From: Daldinia sp. FL1419
Lineage: Eukaryota; Ascomycota; Sordariomycetes; Xylariales; Hypoxylaceae
Length of the DNA stretch: 64,000 nucleotides
NCBI GenBank assembly: GCA_025201765.1
Contig: MU623403.1
Span: forward strand, 62,001 to 126,000
Direction of reading: 5' to 3'
This document shows, one piece after another, positions 22,631-34,300 of the stretch (within the stretch, counting starts at the first letter, position 1; each line of letters starts with the position of its first letter). The position numbers were made by a program, and so were the translations under genes. The notes below the pieces were generated by a model. It saw only the letters and a list, made by a program, of their open reading frames with translations, made no database searches and was not told where the DNA came from.

Positions 22631-22644
22631 GCTCGCTAAGATAA

Positions 22645-23746
22645 TCCTGGGTCTTAGACTTTGATCATTTCGAGGATATGTCTGATTAATACATGACGGC
22701 CTCGATTGTTGCATAACATGAATCCACCTAAACCCCCGCGCGCCCCGTTCCTTGAAAGTATCTCGACTTACCAGTCTTGCCTATGTAGATGAACCTGTGC
22801 GTGATGTGCGTGATGGTTACCTGCAGCGCTGATCTACTAAGATGTGCTGATTTTTATTATTCTTATCCTATCGATTAATTTTATCGTTTCTTACCTACCC
22901 GACATATAAATGTGCGTATCATTCCTACTAACCTGCATACATGTATGATTTATGCATGTATGTTGGTACATAATAGGATCTTCAAACAGGTTGTGAGCAG
23001 GTAGTTGAAGTGATCTATAGCGATCGCTGTATGACTATCTAGTCACGTCGCAGGTTCGTGGTCTCGCGCGGAATTATACCGAGAATGGTGTAATAGGTAT
23101 CGTTACAGTAAGTAACTCGAAGCCAATATTTGAGCCAGCTGCTGTAAGACGGGCAACGAATCCTATGATACTACCATCTGCGAATATCATCCTACCTACC
23201 TACCTACCTACCTACCTAGGTACCTACCTTCTAAGGTAAAATACCCACACAGTCTTTACGTATAACGAGTTATATGGACTATCGATCGTATATATCAAGA
23301 TATTCTTATACATTGTCTTGGGATGATATATTCTAACCCCTCATATTTATATGCATCGATGCCGATAATCAGATCATGATAATCGACATATCTTGCTTTT
23401 TGCTTGCATTTTTCTGCAATGTAGGTGAATATGCAACCCTAAACACCATAAACTCTGCAAACTCCAAACTGCAAAACCGGGAGGCGTACGACACGTGCCG
23501 TACCGACATGAAATTACCTAGGCACGTACATAGGCCTGTGTACGGGTAGGCATGTGCATACTACCCCTGGAAAGACGATCCGCCACACGAGACGAAACGA
23601 ATATCTCAACCACCACAATATGCATACTATAAAACGTTGGTGTCCAGTAGCAGCCGCAGTTGGGTTTTCCCCCTCCTTCGCCACTCTCCTGCATCAGGGG
23701 TTTAGACCGCCTTACAGTCCTATCGGGAGTTTACATTGCGCACATA
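22645..23746. other. intergenic, no gene seen
   Basis: About 1.1 kb between two transposons. It starts with the 8-bp target duplication and the original stop codon and 3' flank of the RING/ankyrin gene (TCT TAG at 22652-22657). No protein-like frame is present. Confidence 0.5.
23191..23229. repeat. CCTA microsatellite
   Basis: About nine CCTA units ending in CCTAGGTACCTACC. This CCTA/TAGG repeat recurs through the intergenic DNA of the window. Confidence 0.85.
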
Positions 23747-23748
23747 TA

Positions 23749-25164
23749 CAATAAGGAAATAAAAAAAACGTTCAATTTAAATTTAACCTTATTAATTTTT
23801 AAATATTTAAATATAATTTTATTTTTTAAATACGAATTGTATAATTAAATATGAATAAAATTTTAAGAAAATTAAATATATTATATAAAATTAATTAAAT
23901 TTTTATATAGTATAAGTTTTATAATTTTTAATATTTTATATATTAGCCTTTTAAAGCGATTATTGCCTTAAGGCAATTTTTCATATTTAATATTAGATTA
24001 TTTAAGAGGTTTTCTTTAAATTTATCCTATATTTTAATTGTTGTATGAATAAGCAATTTTATTGATTGGGTGTTTTTTGGTATTTTTGAAAGTTTAGGGC
24101 GGCGGCGACAAATCTTTTTTTTAAGTAGTTTTTATATGTTTTCAATAGGGTTTAAGTTAGGGGAGTATGGAGGTTAATTTATGAGCGTAATACTATTTTT
24201 TTAAGCCCAATTGCGCAACTAATTTATAATTATATGGGTTTTATGCGTAGGGGCGTTATTTATAACGAATATAGAATTAGGTTCACATATTGTTGAAAAC
24301 GCTTTTTGTAGTGTTTTTAAAATAATTTTATTGGTAATGCCACAGCGCTTTGCGTTGGGGTTTTTATGTAGGTTTATTAATGTTGTGCGTTTTTTCTATT
24401 TAAAATAACCCTAAAATATTTGAGAATGTTTGGTAGGTTTGTTTTTTGATTAAATATGTTGTGGTAATAATTTTTTGCTTTAAAATGTTGTGGTTGTTGA
24501 GAAATGTGTAATTGAAGATAAGGTATAAAATTTAATTTTGATATATTTTTTGGTAAAATATTTATGTTTGACGTTTATCCTTATTACATATTATTGTTAA
24601 TTCGTTAGAAAAAGCCTATTGTTTTCAAAAAGATTTTGGTTTTTTTATATATATTTTAGCAAATTTTAGACGTTTTCTGGCGTGTTTAGCTGTTAGTTTT
24701 GGCTGTTGTAAGGTTTTATGATGCATTATGCTTTGTTTGCGAAGTTACCTTATAATAGTTTTTTTAAATATTTTTAAATTAATTTTAGTAGTAATTTTAT
24801 TAATTGTAATAAAAGGATTTTGATTAATAAGTTTTATAATATGTTTTTTATTTTTATTTTTAAGTTTTTTGGGGCGTTTACGGTTAGGCCGAGATTGACC
24901 TGATTTTTGAATTTTGTAGTGCGCATTAATTTTATATATATTTTGGTACGAAATACGTTCAATTTCAGCGATTTTCTTTGCAGGGATACCTAATTCGCGC
25001 ATTATTGAAATCCTCGTCCTTTTATGAGGAGAATAGTGTTTTTTAGGCTTTGTAGGAGTTGATGGGGGTGTAGGAGCTATGATTGAAAAATAGGTGTTGT
25101 TTTGAATATAAGGAGGGGTTGAGGGGAAAAAAAAATTTTGGACGTTTTTTTTGTTTCCCCACTG
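23749..25164 (-). mobile_element. Tc1/mariner (impala-like) element, full length but RIP-mutated
   Basis: 1416 bp, flanked by TA at 23747-23748 and 25165-25166. Terminal inverted repeats align: left CAATAAGGAAATAAAAAAAA then CGTTCAA; right, read inward, CAGTGGGGAAACAAAAAAAA then CGTCCAA; differences are A/G and T/C transitions. The inside is extremely AT-rich and carries broken transposase coding on the minus strand. The CAGTGGGG terminus and TA target fit the Tc1/mariner superfamily. The left TIR is the more mutated. The number of stops shows the copy is dead. Confidence 0.85.
24090..25060 (-). pseudogene. degenerate Tc1/mariner DDE transposase
   Basis: Minus-strand reading starts near 25040 with HYSPHKRTRISIMRELGIPA and the helix-turn-helix continuation KKIAEIERISYQNIYKIN, the DNA-binding region of Tc1-like transposases. 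An open stretch lasts to 24745 and is followed by many stops. Toward the 3' end, SIFVINNAPTHKT corresponds to the family motif with the catalytic Asp of the QDNAPxH box changed to Asn, and PPYSPNLNPIEN (about 24140-24180) to the third catalytic box (YSPDLNPIE), again with Asp to Asn, followed by KLLKKKI. Both changes are G-to-A on the coding strand, as RIP would produce. No functional protein can be made. Confidence 0.85.
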
Positions 25165-25261
25165 TAAATGTATCTACATCTTGCCTATCATACATGCGCA
25201 TCCAACATTGGCATTTACCCACTCGCATACTACGTTATGTATCACCTAGCCTATGTACATC

Positions 25262-25330
25262 CACACACACACAAGTAATCAAGTAGGTAGGCAGGTAGGT
25301 AAATAGGTAGGTAAGTAGATAGGTGGTAGG
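25262..25330. repeat. (CA)n and (TAGG)n microsatellites
   Basis: CACACACACACA at 25262-25273 and imperfect TAGG/TAGGCAGG/AAATAGG units from about 25281 to 25330. Confidence 0.8.
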
Positions 25331-25444
25331 TATGCTTGCCTGCCGCACTCGAAGCTTGCCCATCTCGTAGCCACAAGCTGGATGGGCATGAGTACCATCT
25401 AAAATTAACTTTTGCATCTTGCCAAGATGAGTTCGACAGGGGTA

Positions 25445-25490
25445 ACACACACACACACATACATACATACATACAAAAGGTAGGTAGGTA
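25445..25490. repeat. (AC)n-(ATAC)n-(TAGG)n compound microsatellite
   Basis: ACACACACACACAC followed by ATACATACATAC and, after a short spacer, AGGTAGGTAGGT. Confidence 0.8.
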
Positions 25491-27767
25491 CACAGACTGT
25501 AACCGCGACCACACCCACCCTATGTCGGATCTTTTGTACGTTGCACCGCAGAACCGCAAATCTGCAATGGTGACGCCACTGTCGAAACGCAAGATAGGGA
25601 CATCGGCGCCGATCCGAGGATACCCTCGTTCTTGCTTCCTGACGGCCGGTCGTCAGCGACCTTCCCGAGATCACGACAGTGACGCAGCGCGAATTATCTT
25701 ATGGCGAGGGGATTGGTGGCGGCGTGGAGTTGAGGCGCGCGAGATTGACGGTGCTGGTTACTGGTGCTGGGTCTTGGTATACCCGTACCTATTCACTTTA
25801 CTCTAGACTACCTAGGTAATTTATCTTATATGAGTGGTAATGGTGTAGGTAGATAGTCTGAGCCACGTGAAACCCACGTACTCGCCCCCACAATCAACGG
25901 CCGGCAATGATGGCTACGGAAAAGATATCAATATCGTTTGCAATATACTCGTAATATTCGTGGCCGACCTGGCTTTAGTAGAAGTAACGACAAACCTCGT
26001 AATGAGCTGGTGGGACGTCTCCTGTAGATTACCAAGCGGATGTCAGATTCTACGCTCTCTAACCTATCCGGTCTTGAAGTCCGAACCGGCCATCTAGAGT
26101 CCAGCCATACTGCGTATCGACTGGCTGGACCTCCACCCTTCTGATAGACACCACACCGGGCAGGTAACCCAAACAAAGCCCACTCCATCGAAAGAGTTTG
26201 CGCTTGTTACGCCAGCTGAGTTCACCCAGCCAGCTAGGTTGGAAGTGTAATAGGCTAGTCCGGCCCAACGGCTCCTGACACGGCCGCCCGTATGGATACC
26301 GTTTGAAAATAGTCATCGGACTTACAAGTCCAGGCCCGCCATTTTGGCGGGATAGCATCGAAAAAGGCACCAAAGATATCTCCCAGAACAGTAGCTTAGC
26401 TTAGCTTACTACATACGGCTCTATCTCTGTTCCTATATCCCACTGTAATCGTGCGCGCAAGGCGTTCCATATCCCTCAAATCCAAGCACTTGCCTCTCCA
26501 TCCAAGCCCGGCGTCGCCATATCGCCGAAAGGATTTCCCTCGCCGGGGCGTCTTCCTACGCCCGGGTTAGGGCAGCTGGCTGGGCGCTGCAGCGGGACAG
26601 GTCGAGATGGGACGAAGTCCACCTACGTGCCTGGAGGACCCGCCATGTACCGAGGGGCGTCTGCAGGTAATACTGCGTGATAAGTGGGTGCGGCTCGTGG
26701 CGGCGCAGTAGAAACGGAATCCTGAGAACGGCTGCGTCGTGGGACCGACTCCAGCCTAGTCGCGAAGGATCTTGGTTCTCGGCGGAGTTGCGTTTGATCG
26801 GTAGGCGGGAAGGATTAGATGTTTCCTCAGCTTAGGGAATTGCGGCGTCTGGGTACTAAGACGAGATCTTGATGGGGATTCTGTTCGGGTAGTGATGGTC
26901 TTTAGGATGCATATTGCAGAAATGAAACAAAAGCCCCAAACGAGGCTATTCAGGTGTCACTTTATGGTTAGAGATCTACGTCTTGAACGGATTACAGGGC
27001 ATTAAGAGGTGTGGCAAGTCTTTTTGTATTGACCAATAGTCTCATAGCGACAGCGTAAATCTATGCTACAAGATTGAGCCGCCTGTAGGCGGAGGATCTA
27101 TCTCGTCTTGGGCTCTGTCAAGCTCCTAAGCGGTTTAGATCGTGTTGGTTTGTTCAGTCTCTGGGACCATGTTACACTCTTTTAGCACCCAGATATCCCC
27201 CCTTCCTTTCCCATACAACGAATCCTACACACTAGCTCATGCAACCTCGAACCAACGACCCCTTGATACCAAGGCGGTAATAAAAAAATAAAAAATACAG
27301 ACTCTGGAATAGTAATCCTTTTCAACCTCGATGACGCACTGAACGGTACCTGACGCACTGGGTATAGAGGTGCCCGCTGATATCAGGCGTGCAGTGAGAA
27401 ACCTGAGGGTAACCTTAACGCCTTGAGATGGAGAGTATTAAGGAAAGTCTAATAGAGAGTAAATAAGTAATGAAGGGATAAAAGCTTCAAAAATAAACAA
27501 TAACTAAAAGAAGATAGGTATGTAGAGAAAAAAAAAAAAGTGAGAACGCCTGGTTATCTAAGGTCGTAAATGCCAATATCTAAAGGAATGACTAGAAGTG
27601 TAATAAAAGAATGCAAATGATCGCTATGGCCGGCCGTAAATCGTCGATCGTCATGTAATATATTGGAAAGGAACGTGATAGGTCGTTAGGCAAAGCAAGG
27701 AATGAGCTTTGCAAGTCTAAGCAATATCAATAAGGAGCGCGATGCTTAAGCATTAAAGAAACGTATA

Positions 27768-30042
27768 TCAATTGGGCGAAGGAGTTCGATCCGGCTGGAA
27801 GACGGCAGAGGATAGGAAAACATCAGCTCGTGGGGAATTTTTCATTGGCGGCGCTGGCGCAGGGGGCGAGGTAGGCGGCAATTTATTGAGACCTTTCGTA
27901 TACGGGTTTTGGTTGCTAAGGATATCGTGGCTATGGGCGCGATGTATAATTCTGCGTTGCTCTTCTGATTTCGGTGATCCGCTGAGGTCGGGGCCCGCAA
28001 CACCGCCGTTCAGTTTGGTGAATTCGTTCTCAACATCTGCTAGGAGGGCGTAAACATCGCTGTCGGCGTAGATACGGATGCTCTCCATTCGCTGTAGAGT
28101 AGACTCCGCCGAGCTCTTTCGGTTACCATCCGGGCCGTCGTCCTCCATCTCCTCAAAGGGTAACTCCGGGATCATCGAAGGTACTCGAGCGACAACGCGT
28201 TGGGGTGACGGGGATGGAGATGAAGATTGAACGGTAGCATTGCTCTTGGCTGGACTCCGAGGCGGCGTTGAGATATCTGAGCTTCCATTGGGGACCCGAA
28301 CGCCCATGACTTGTTGAAGGACGTCACTTGTGACCCCGATGTCTTTAACCACTGAAAGTGTAGAGGCTGCAGCAACGTGCTCAAGAAGCTTTTGTCGGAC
28401 ACGCGTACGTCGGTTTTCGGCCTGTTCCAATTTCGTAACCCAATCATCAATCGAGGCATCAAGTTCGGCAAGAGTCTCCTCCTGCTTTAACATAGACTCG
28501 TAGCTAAATTTGGCAACACGAGGTGACCGCAGGTACTGACAAATACGGCTGTGAAGGTTTCGACGTCCGGCACGAAGTGACGTATACGTGCGGCGAAGGT
28601 ACTCTGTTCGCTCATCAAGGTGGCGTAATTCCTATGAAATGGTTAGATGATAGATGTCGAGAGTAAAAGATACGGGACTTACCTTGGAGAGATTTTCGAC
28701 GTCGTCCTTCTTGAGTACCTCGAACCTTAGTGTCTGACCTAGGGCCTGCTTTTGTAAATAAGCAACTTCGGCCGAGTCGATTATTTTCACTGCTTCGCTT
28801 GGCTTCCATCCCTGGGGCAAGTTCTCAAAGGCCCGGCGTTCAGCACTAACACTCCTCTTGGAGTTGCTTCGCTTTAAACCGGCACCGCCCCCGATTGGGG
28901 TACCATCGCTTCGCTTTCGTGGACGCCCTCGGTCCATGATGCTTCCAGAGTCAGACCGGCCACGCCTATGAGACGGGCCTGGATTAGCTCGTGTTTGTGT
29001 TTCGGGCTCTACCTTTGGTGTCACCGTAGGATCGACAGTTTGCTGCATATTCGTCACGGGTGTGGTTGCACCTAGCTTGTCCCATGGCTTTGGAGAACTC
29101 CGGCATTCTGCAGGTGCTGATAGTGGTGTTGGGAGCGTCGAGTTCGTCATGACGGTATTTGCTGACATAGGGGTCGTTGCAGATGCTAGACTCGAAGCAG
29201 GCGTGAACGGAGTGCGTGCCTTCGGCGATTCTTCAGCTCGTGCTAATCGAATTGTTGGCTCCGGTAACGCATCCCTATCCTTATCCTTATCCTTATCCCT
29301 GGATCTGAGTCTGCTTAACGAAAGTTGCCGGGCTAGTCGTGGGATTGGTCCGCTCTGCGTCGGTATCGTTAAGGGCGCCAGGTCCTTTGGAGAAAGCGGC
29401 TGCTTCAGGGCTGGGGCAGACGTCTGTGCATTATCGAAAGTAAAGTCCTCTAAGCTTTCCTCCGGACACTCCTTCACGGGAGCCGTCGTAGAGTCCAATA
29501 CGTGACGCTGACGCCAAGTATGGATGGGAGTGCTGATGGATCTTTCATGCAACGCAGGCCGGCCCGGGATGGTTGCTACTACTAGTTAATACCGGGTATA
29601 CACACTCTTAGGTTCTATATACTTACGCGAATCCATCGCAACCTCCTGTACCGTCGTCATTGGACCTAACTCGGGTACGCTGATCTTCCTCCTCCGGGTC
29701 ATGTTGTGCTCCTTGATACGCATACGCAGGCCGCTGCCTACAGAGGCTCTATCCGTCTGTCCCATAGCCATCGCGAAGGCCTGCTCCGGATCCAATTGCT
29801 TTCCGCTGGTAGCTGATGGAAGCTGCTTTTCTCTTGGGAACAGTTGATATTTCCGAGTCTCCGGGTTCTGCATCCTCCAAACAAATGGCTTCTTCTCCTC
29901 GCACGAGCTTATAGATGATAGCTAGAAAGGGTAAGGAAGGTTAGTTTAAAGTGGAATAAGAATTGGAATCGGAACCGGCCATGTGGGATAAGAAGGGAAT
30001 GAGATCATACCGACTCGGTAGAAGCTTGAGCTGAGAAGGCAT
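27768..30042 (-). CDS. Up-regulated during septation (Uds1) family protein
   Basis: Core exons on the minus strand: 29873-29627, 29575-28683 and 28631-27768, giving 667 aa from ATG 29873. The frame stays open upstream (CEEKKPFVWR), so a first exon is likely. The best candidate is 30042-30011 (MPSQLKLLPSR) joined to 29907 with a GTATGA donor, for 689 aa; this start is uncertain. The N-terminus contains NPETRKYQLFPREK. A long Ser/Pro/Thr-rich disordered region follows, with DKDKDKDRD and RRGRSDSGS. The conserved Uds1 domain spans the last splice (YLQKQALGQTLRFEVLKKDD, then ELRHLDERTEYLRRTYTSLR and RAGRRNLHSRICQYLRSPR), predicted coiled coil. The name comes from a fission-yeast gene induced at septation; the molecular role is unknown. 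The second intron ends in three in-frame TAG sites. Confidence 0.82.
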
Positions 30043-30258
30043 TTGCTATATAACATTTGAGGCTACTAAACTCCCCATCTCTATCAAGCATACAGGCAGC
30101 TATATGAGCCATTGAGAACTGGGACTGGGGTCCCTAGATGATTCGCAAAACCACGCTAAGGAAGGAATTATTATAAACAAGGAAATGAATTAAGGTTTCT
30201 TTCATGCGGACGACGGGCGGGCAGGCAAAGCAGCGGGTCGTAAGTCATATATGTGCGC

Positions 30259-31394
30259 TTATCTCAGTGGGGCTCAGACTAGGAGGACGGTTTTTGTATC
30301 TTTTGTGCCACAGCACTTTTCAGCCAATTAAATCCCTAACATACCACACCCACCAAAAACCGTCTCCTAATCTGAGGTAAAAATGTGCTCATTTATATGT
30401 AGTAAATTATATTAAAATATATTAATATATTTATTAATATTTAAATTTTTAATACAAAGCTAATTTGTTACTTCTTTAACTTGTAAGGTATAATTAATGT
30501 TTTTGAACTGCTTGCTAACGTATTCCAGGAGTTCTATTGAACCCTAATCTTTGATCGAATTGTTTGTGTTTATCCTTCAATATGAATTACGTGTTTGAAT
30601 AACGCAAATTATGCGTTTAAATTTTAGGTGAATTTAGTTTAAGTGCGGTATTGATTTTAAATTTAGGAGGTATATCTTAAGTTTGTGGTTACGCATTACA
30701 GCTTGTTTATTAATTGGAATAGTATTAAGAATTAAGTAAAAAACCAAATAAAAAACCAAACTCTTAAATAATAATATGAACGTGCTTGAGGTTAGAAAGG
30801 GTTATTTTTAAGCTATTAACGAAGTTTGGGATTGATTGAAGCATTGTTAGTTATATTATTGTTGAGTGTTATATGAAGGTAAATATACGTATTTTTATTT
30901 TTCGAATTTAATAATATCTTAATATTACAATAAAGAAATTAGGAAAAATGTTAACGGGTTTTAGAATATTTATTATTAGCCCTTATAGCTTGTACGAAAT
31001 GAATAGAGTTTTTTGTTACTTCATTATTACTTAATAGGGGTGGTAATTAGATGTTGTTAAATGATAGTTTAAATTTCTTAATTATGTATAATATTTTTAT
31101 TTTTTTATTATATTATATAAAAATTAGATATAGGGTTTTATATTAATTATTACTACCTCCAAACGTTTATAGATTAAGAATATTTATTTTTGTTGTTTAA
31201 TATTGATTATTTTTGTAAATAATAAAAATTATTTTGTATGGTGGTTTTATATGATAAGTTCAAAATATCGGTTTTTTACTTTAGATTAGAATTTTTGGAA
31301 CAGTAGTATAGCCCCACAGATATATTTGTACGGACCATACTGGGGTGGCTGTGGTGGCTGGTTAAAAATCTCTAGTCTAAGCTCGCTAAGATAA
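30259..31394. mobile_element. non-autonomous TIR DNA transposon, copy 2
   Basis: 1136 bp, flanked by perfect 8-bp repeats ATGTGCGC at 30251-30258 and 31395-31402. The last 25 bp are identical to copy 1 and the left end matches except for one extra G. It is about 236 bp shorter inside. Compared with copy 1 the body is strongly C-to-T shifted on the plus strand (for example CAGCAGCACAG in copy 1 is CAGTAGTATAG here), mostly at CpA, which fits RIP. Both end foldbacks are still visible. There is no coding capacity. It lies about 220 nt upstream of the Uds1-like gene's first exon. Confidence 0.85.
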
Positions 31395-34300
31395 ATGTGC
31401 GCGGCGAGAGAGCAATAAAATTACTAAAAATATGCATACAATTAAGAGACAGGACCAGCTTTCATAATGATAGACGTATGTAATAGACGTATGGAGAAAA
31501 CGGAGAGGTCAAGGAAACGAGACATGCATGTCCTTAATACGCAAGATATAATCGGTACCATGCCGTCTGATTTTGTATCCTATAGCGAAGCGAATAAGGG
31601 GATTGTAAGGCCAGATGCATCAGGGGAACTTGGGATGCAACCTCCACTTAGGAGCCAGACATGACACCGTACCGCATGCATTACGATATTGGATAATAGG
31701 TACGAGTCGACTTCGATGAGACCGTACATGCAGCCATAGATGCATACATCGTAACAATACATGGCAGCAAAGATCGTAGTGTACTGTAGACTACACCATC
31801 TCCAAGATAGCCAGGCCAGGCTGCGTTTCAACCCAGCGTTGAACTCAGGATCGGGGCAAGATGCGAAAAAGGGTTTAGACACATCGGGAAACAGTTTGGT
31901 CGAGGTCCAGAAATGCTGCCTCGACAGGGTGATGAAACCGCTTAAGCCTTGGACAGGGTTGCTGAATATAGCTAGGTTGGTAGAGCTTTGACCCCGGCCT
32001 CGCAGGGATTTTCCATGCCGCCGTGGCCGGGAACATGGGCGTGGTCTTAAAGGTACTACTAATTATGTAGTTGATACAGAGAGATGTTCGTACATAGTGT
32101 AGTAATAGTTAACTGGCCGAAGCTTCTCAACATTGCTTAATTGAAACGGGGGGGAACTGTTCTGTGACGCATTCCGCAGAATACGTCGAACAGTTCTCGA
32201 CTTTTGGGAGAAAGCTAAGGAACCTGGTCATATTCACTTATTACATAGATCCGACTGGCCGGACCTTGGGGGCATACACACAGAGAAGTAACCGAGGATA
32301 TAATGTTTCGAAAAGTCTAAAGTTGCTACAACTATTTTTCTCTTTGCTTTGACTAGACGTGCACGTAGCTTAATAGCTAGGAGTTTGTAATACTAGCGGT
32401 GAAGTAAAATTTGGGTGGTAGACACGGGCAACATGGTCAACACGGTCAACACGAGTAACTTAATCTCTTTGAAAACTTCCGAAGTGAGATAGTGAGATAG
32501 AGCAACCAAACAAGCTTAGGGAAAACGTGGAGAAATACCTTTAAACGAATAAAACCCCGATAACTGACTCGTGCAAGGTCCTGACGATCCATCTTGATTA
32601 TATCCGGCGCATGTGATGGTGTGCTTCTCATCACATACCCGAGCGCAGAGACACTACGCGCATACCTCTAGATATTGATCTGCGGAGATGGTGACATCGC
32701 AACACGGGAATCGGGGAAGATACTCTAATGCTTTTTCAACAAGCTTTACTACTACTGGATGTCTATGCCGGCGCGTATGCAGCTTATATTGTCGCTATGA
32801 CCGTTCTTGACGAGTATCTTATAACTACTAGTATTGCATTACTAGTTAGTTGGAATGAAAACCTTGGGTCCGGGCGTTGACCGAAAGCTCTAGACACGGG
32901 AAATAACTACAACACGGGATGAACCTGTTCAACTAGGTTGCCATCTAGGCAATCTATTCTCTAGCCACCAAGATATTCCAGTTCGGCCCCAGACTCGATC
33001 GTCCTTGGTATGCCTCGTCTAGATGAACACGGAAAGGTTATATGTAGGTAGTCACCCTTGAAGGTATCATGGTTGTGGTTGGATTAAAGGTATCTACTAC
33101 CCCAGAACAAGAACTTGGATCAAGTAGGGACGACTTTGTCTTGAAAACTATCTTGTCGACTCTTCTACCGGCAGAATTTGTGGAACCGTGGTGCCCTGCG
33201 TGCATACTAACCCGTGATCATTGAATGAGATGGGTGGTCGTGATATTAAGGTTGGGTATGATGGGTTGAAGGTTACCGCGCGCCTTGGCTGATAAGCTAT
33301 GCGTGACCATAGAACCGGTCTCTTTAACCGCTGACCTCAAAACCCAAAACCTTGGAAGACACGGGATGGCTATAACTTTCCTCATTCATACTCCAACGAT
33401 GTGCCTTCATGATACCTAGTTGTCCCATTATTCGCTCATAGGGTGGGCGAATAGAGTTGCAAACCTGTTTCGAATCGAAAGGTTGACAGATGTGTGAAAA
33501 CTTTGGTACTAACGTAGTCTTGATAGAAACAACACACGGGAAATCGTCATATATCGAATCGTGATTATCACACACGGAAACTCGGAAATATCCAATAGGA
33601 CTATTTCTGTATATTGCTAGCGAAGCGGTGAGAGTTTCTGTCGAATAGGGACCTAGCCAAGGCGGCTTGATATCAAGTTCTTCGTTTCCAAGGTTATCTT
33701 GAAAGCTAACTCTGCTGCAGATAAATAAGAATCCCCGCAGCCCTCCCCCCGAGATAGGAATAATTCAAGTTCTGAGATATCCGATCGATAAACTAGCACA
33801 CTAAACTCTTAATCAAGGCTGTCCGTGCTCGAGATGTTAGTGCATAGCGGTGGCGTAGTGGCGGCGGAACTGGGTTATGACTTGCGGCGCGCACCCGTAA
33901 CCGAACCTCAAAGGGGAATAGGTCTAATGACAGTTGCTCTAGTTATCAAGACTTGACCTTGTTGTTTTTTTTAGTTTTTTTTTTTTCGCAACGAAGAGTT
34001 CCTGCTGTAATTTTTATCGAACATACACATTCATCCTGCCCACGCCGAGTCTGCCGTGGCAAGTAGTAGGAGGGGGCGGTCGTTTCGAATTAGTCTGGCT
34101 TGTTGCCACTACTCCTTACAATGATTCCTACGTAGAAAAACTCGATATGTAGAGCCAAACTGAGGTCTAAATATTTTCCTTCCTTTTCGTGAGGATTCTA
34201 GAGCTTGCTTACACATCCTGATGTCGTAGCTAGCACGCAAGCAGGGGCTTTCCTCTTGATGCAAGTGGGGGACGAGACAAGTATGGATGTACAATATGTA

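Larger units (their letters stand above)
21273..22644. mobile_element. non-autonomous TIR DNA transposon, copy 1 (hAT-like by 8-bp target duplication)
   Basis: The element is 1372 bp, flanked by perfect 8-bp direct repeats TCCTGGGT at 21265-21272 and 22645-22652. The termini are inverted: left TTATCTCAGCGGGCTCAG, right end read inward TTATCTTAGCGAGCTTAG, with both continuing ACTAG (20 of 23 identical, all mismatches transitions). Each end forms its own foldback (see separate entries). No long frame exists inside, so it cannot encode a transposase. An 8-bp duplication is usual for hAT and also possible for P or Merlin elements; the TIR does not start with the common hAT CAG. A second copy lies at 30259-31394. 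It inserted in the final codons of the RING/ankyrin gene. Confidence 0.85.
25167..27767. other. intergenic, microsatellite-rich, no gene supported
   Basis: About 2.6 kb. The first 350 nt hold several microsatellites. The middle (25500-26700) is GC-richer with several medium frames on both strands (for example 25336-25806 plus), but they cross the microsatellites and have no conserved pattern. The last part upstream of 27767 is the 3' flank of the Uds1-like gene. Confidence 0.4.

Noticed and set aside
25251..25806. Several 60-150-codon frames on both strands
   Set aside because: They run through CA, CATA and TAGG microsatellites, which give long open frames without meaning.
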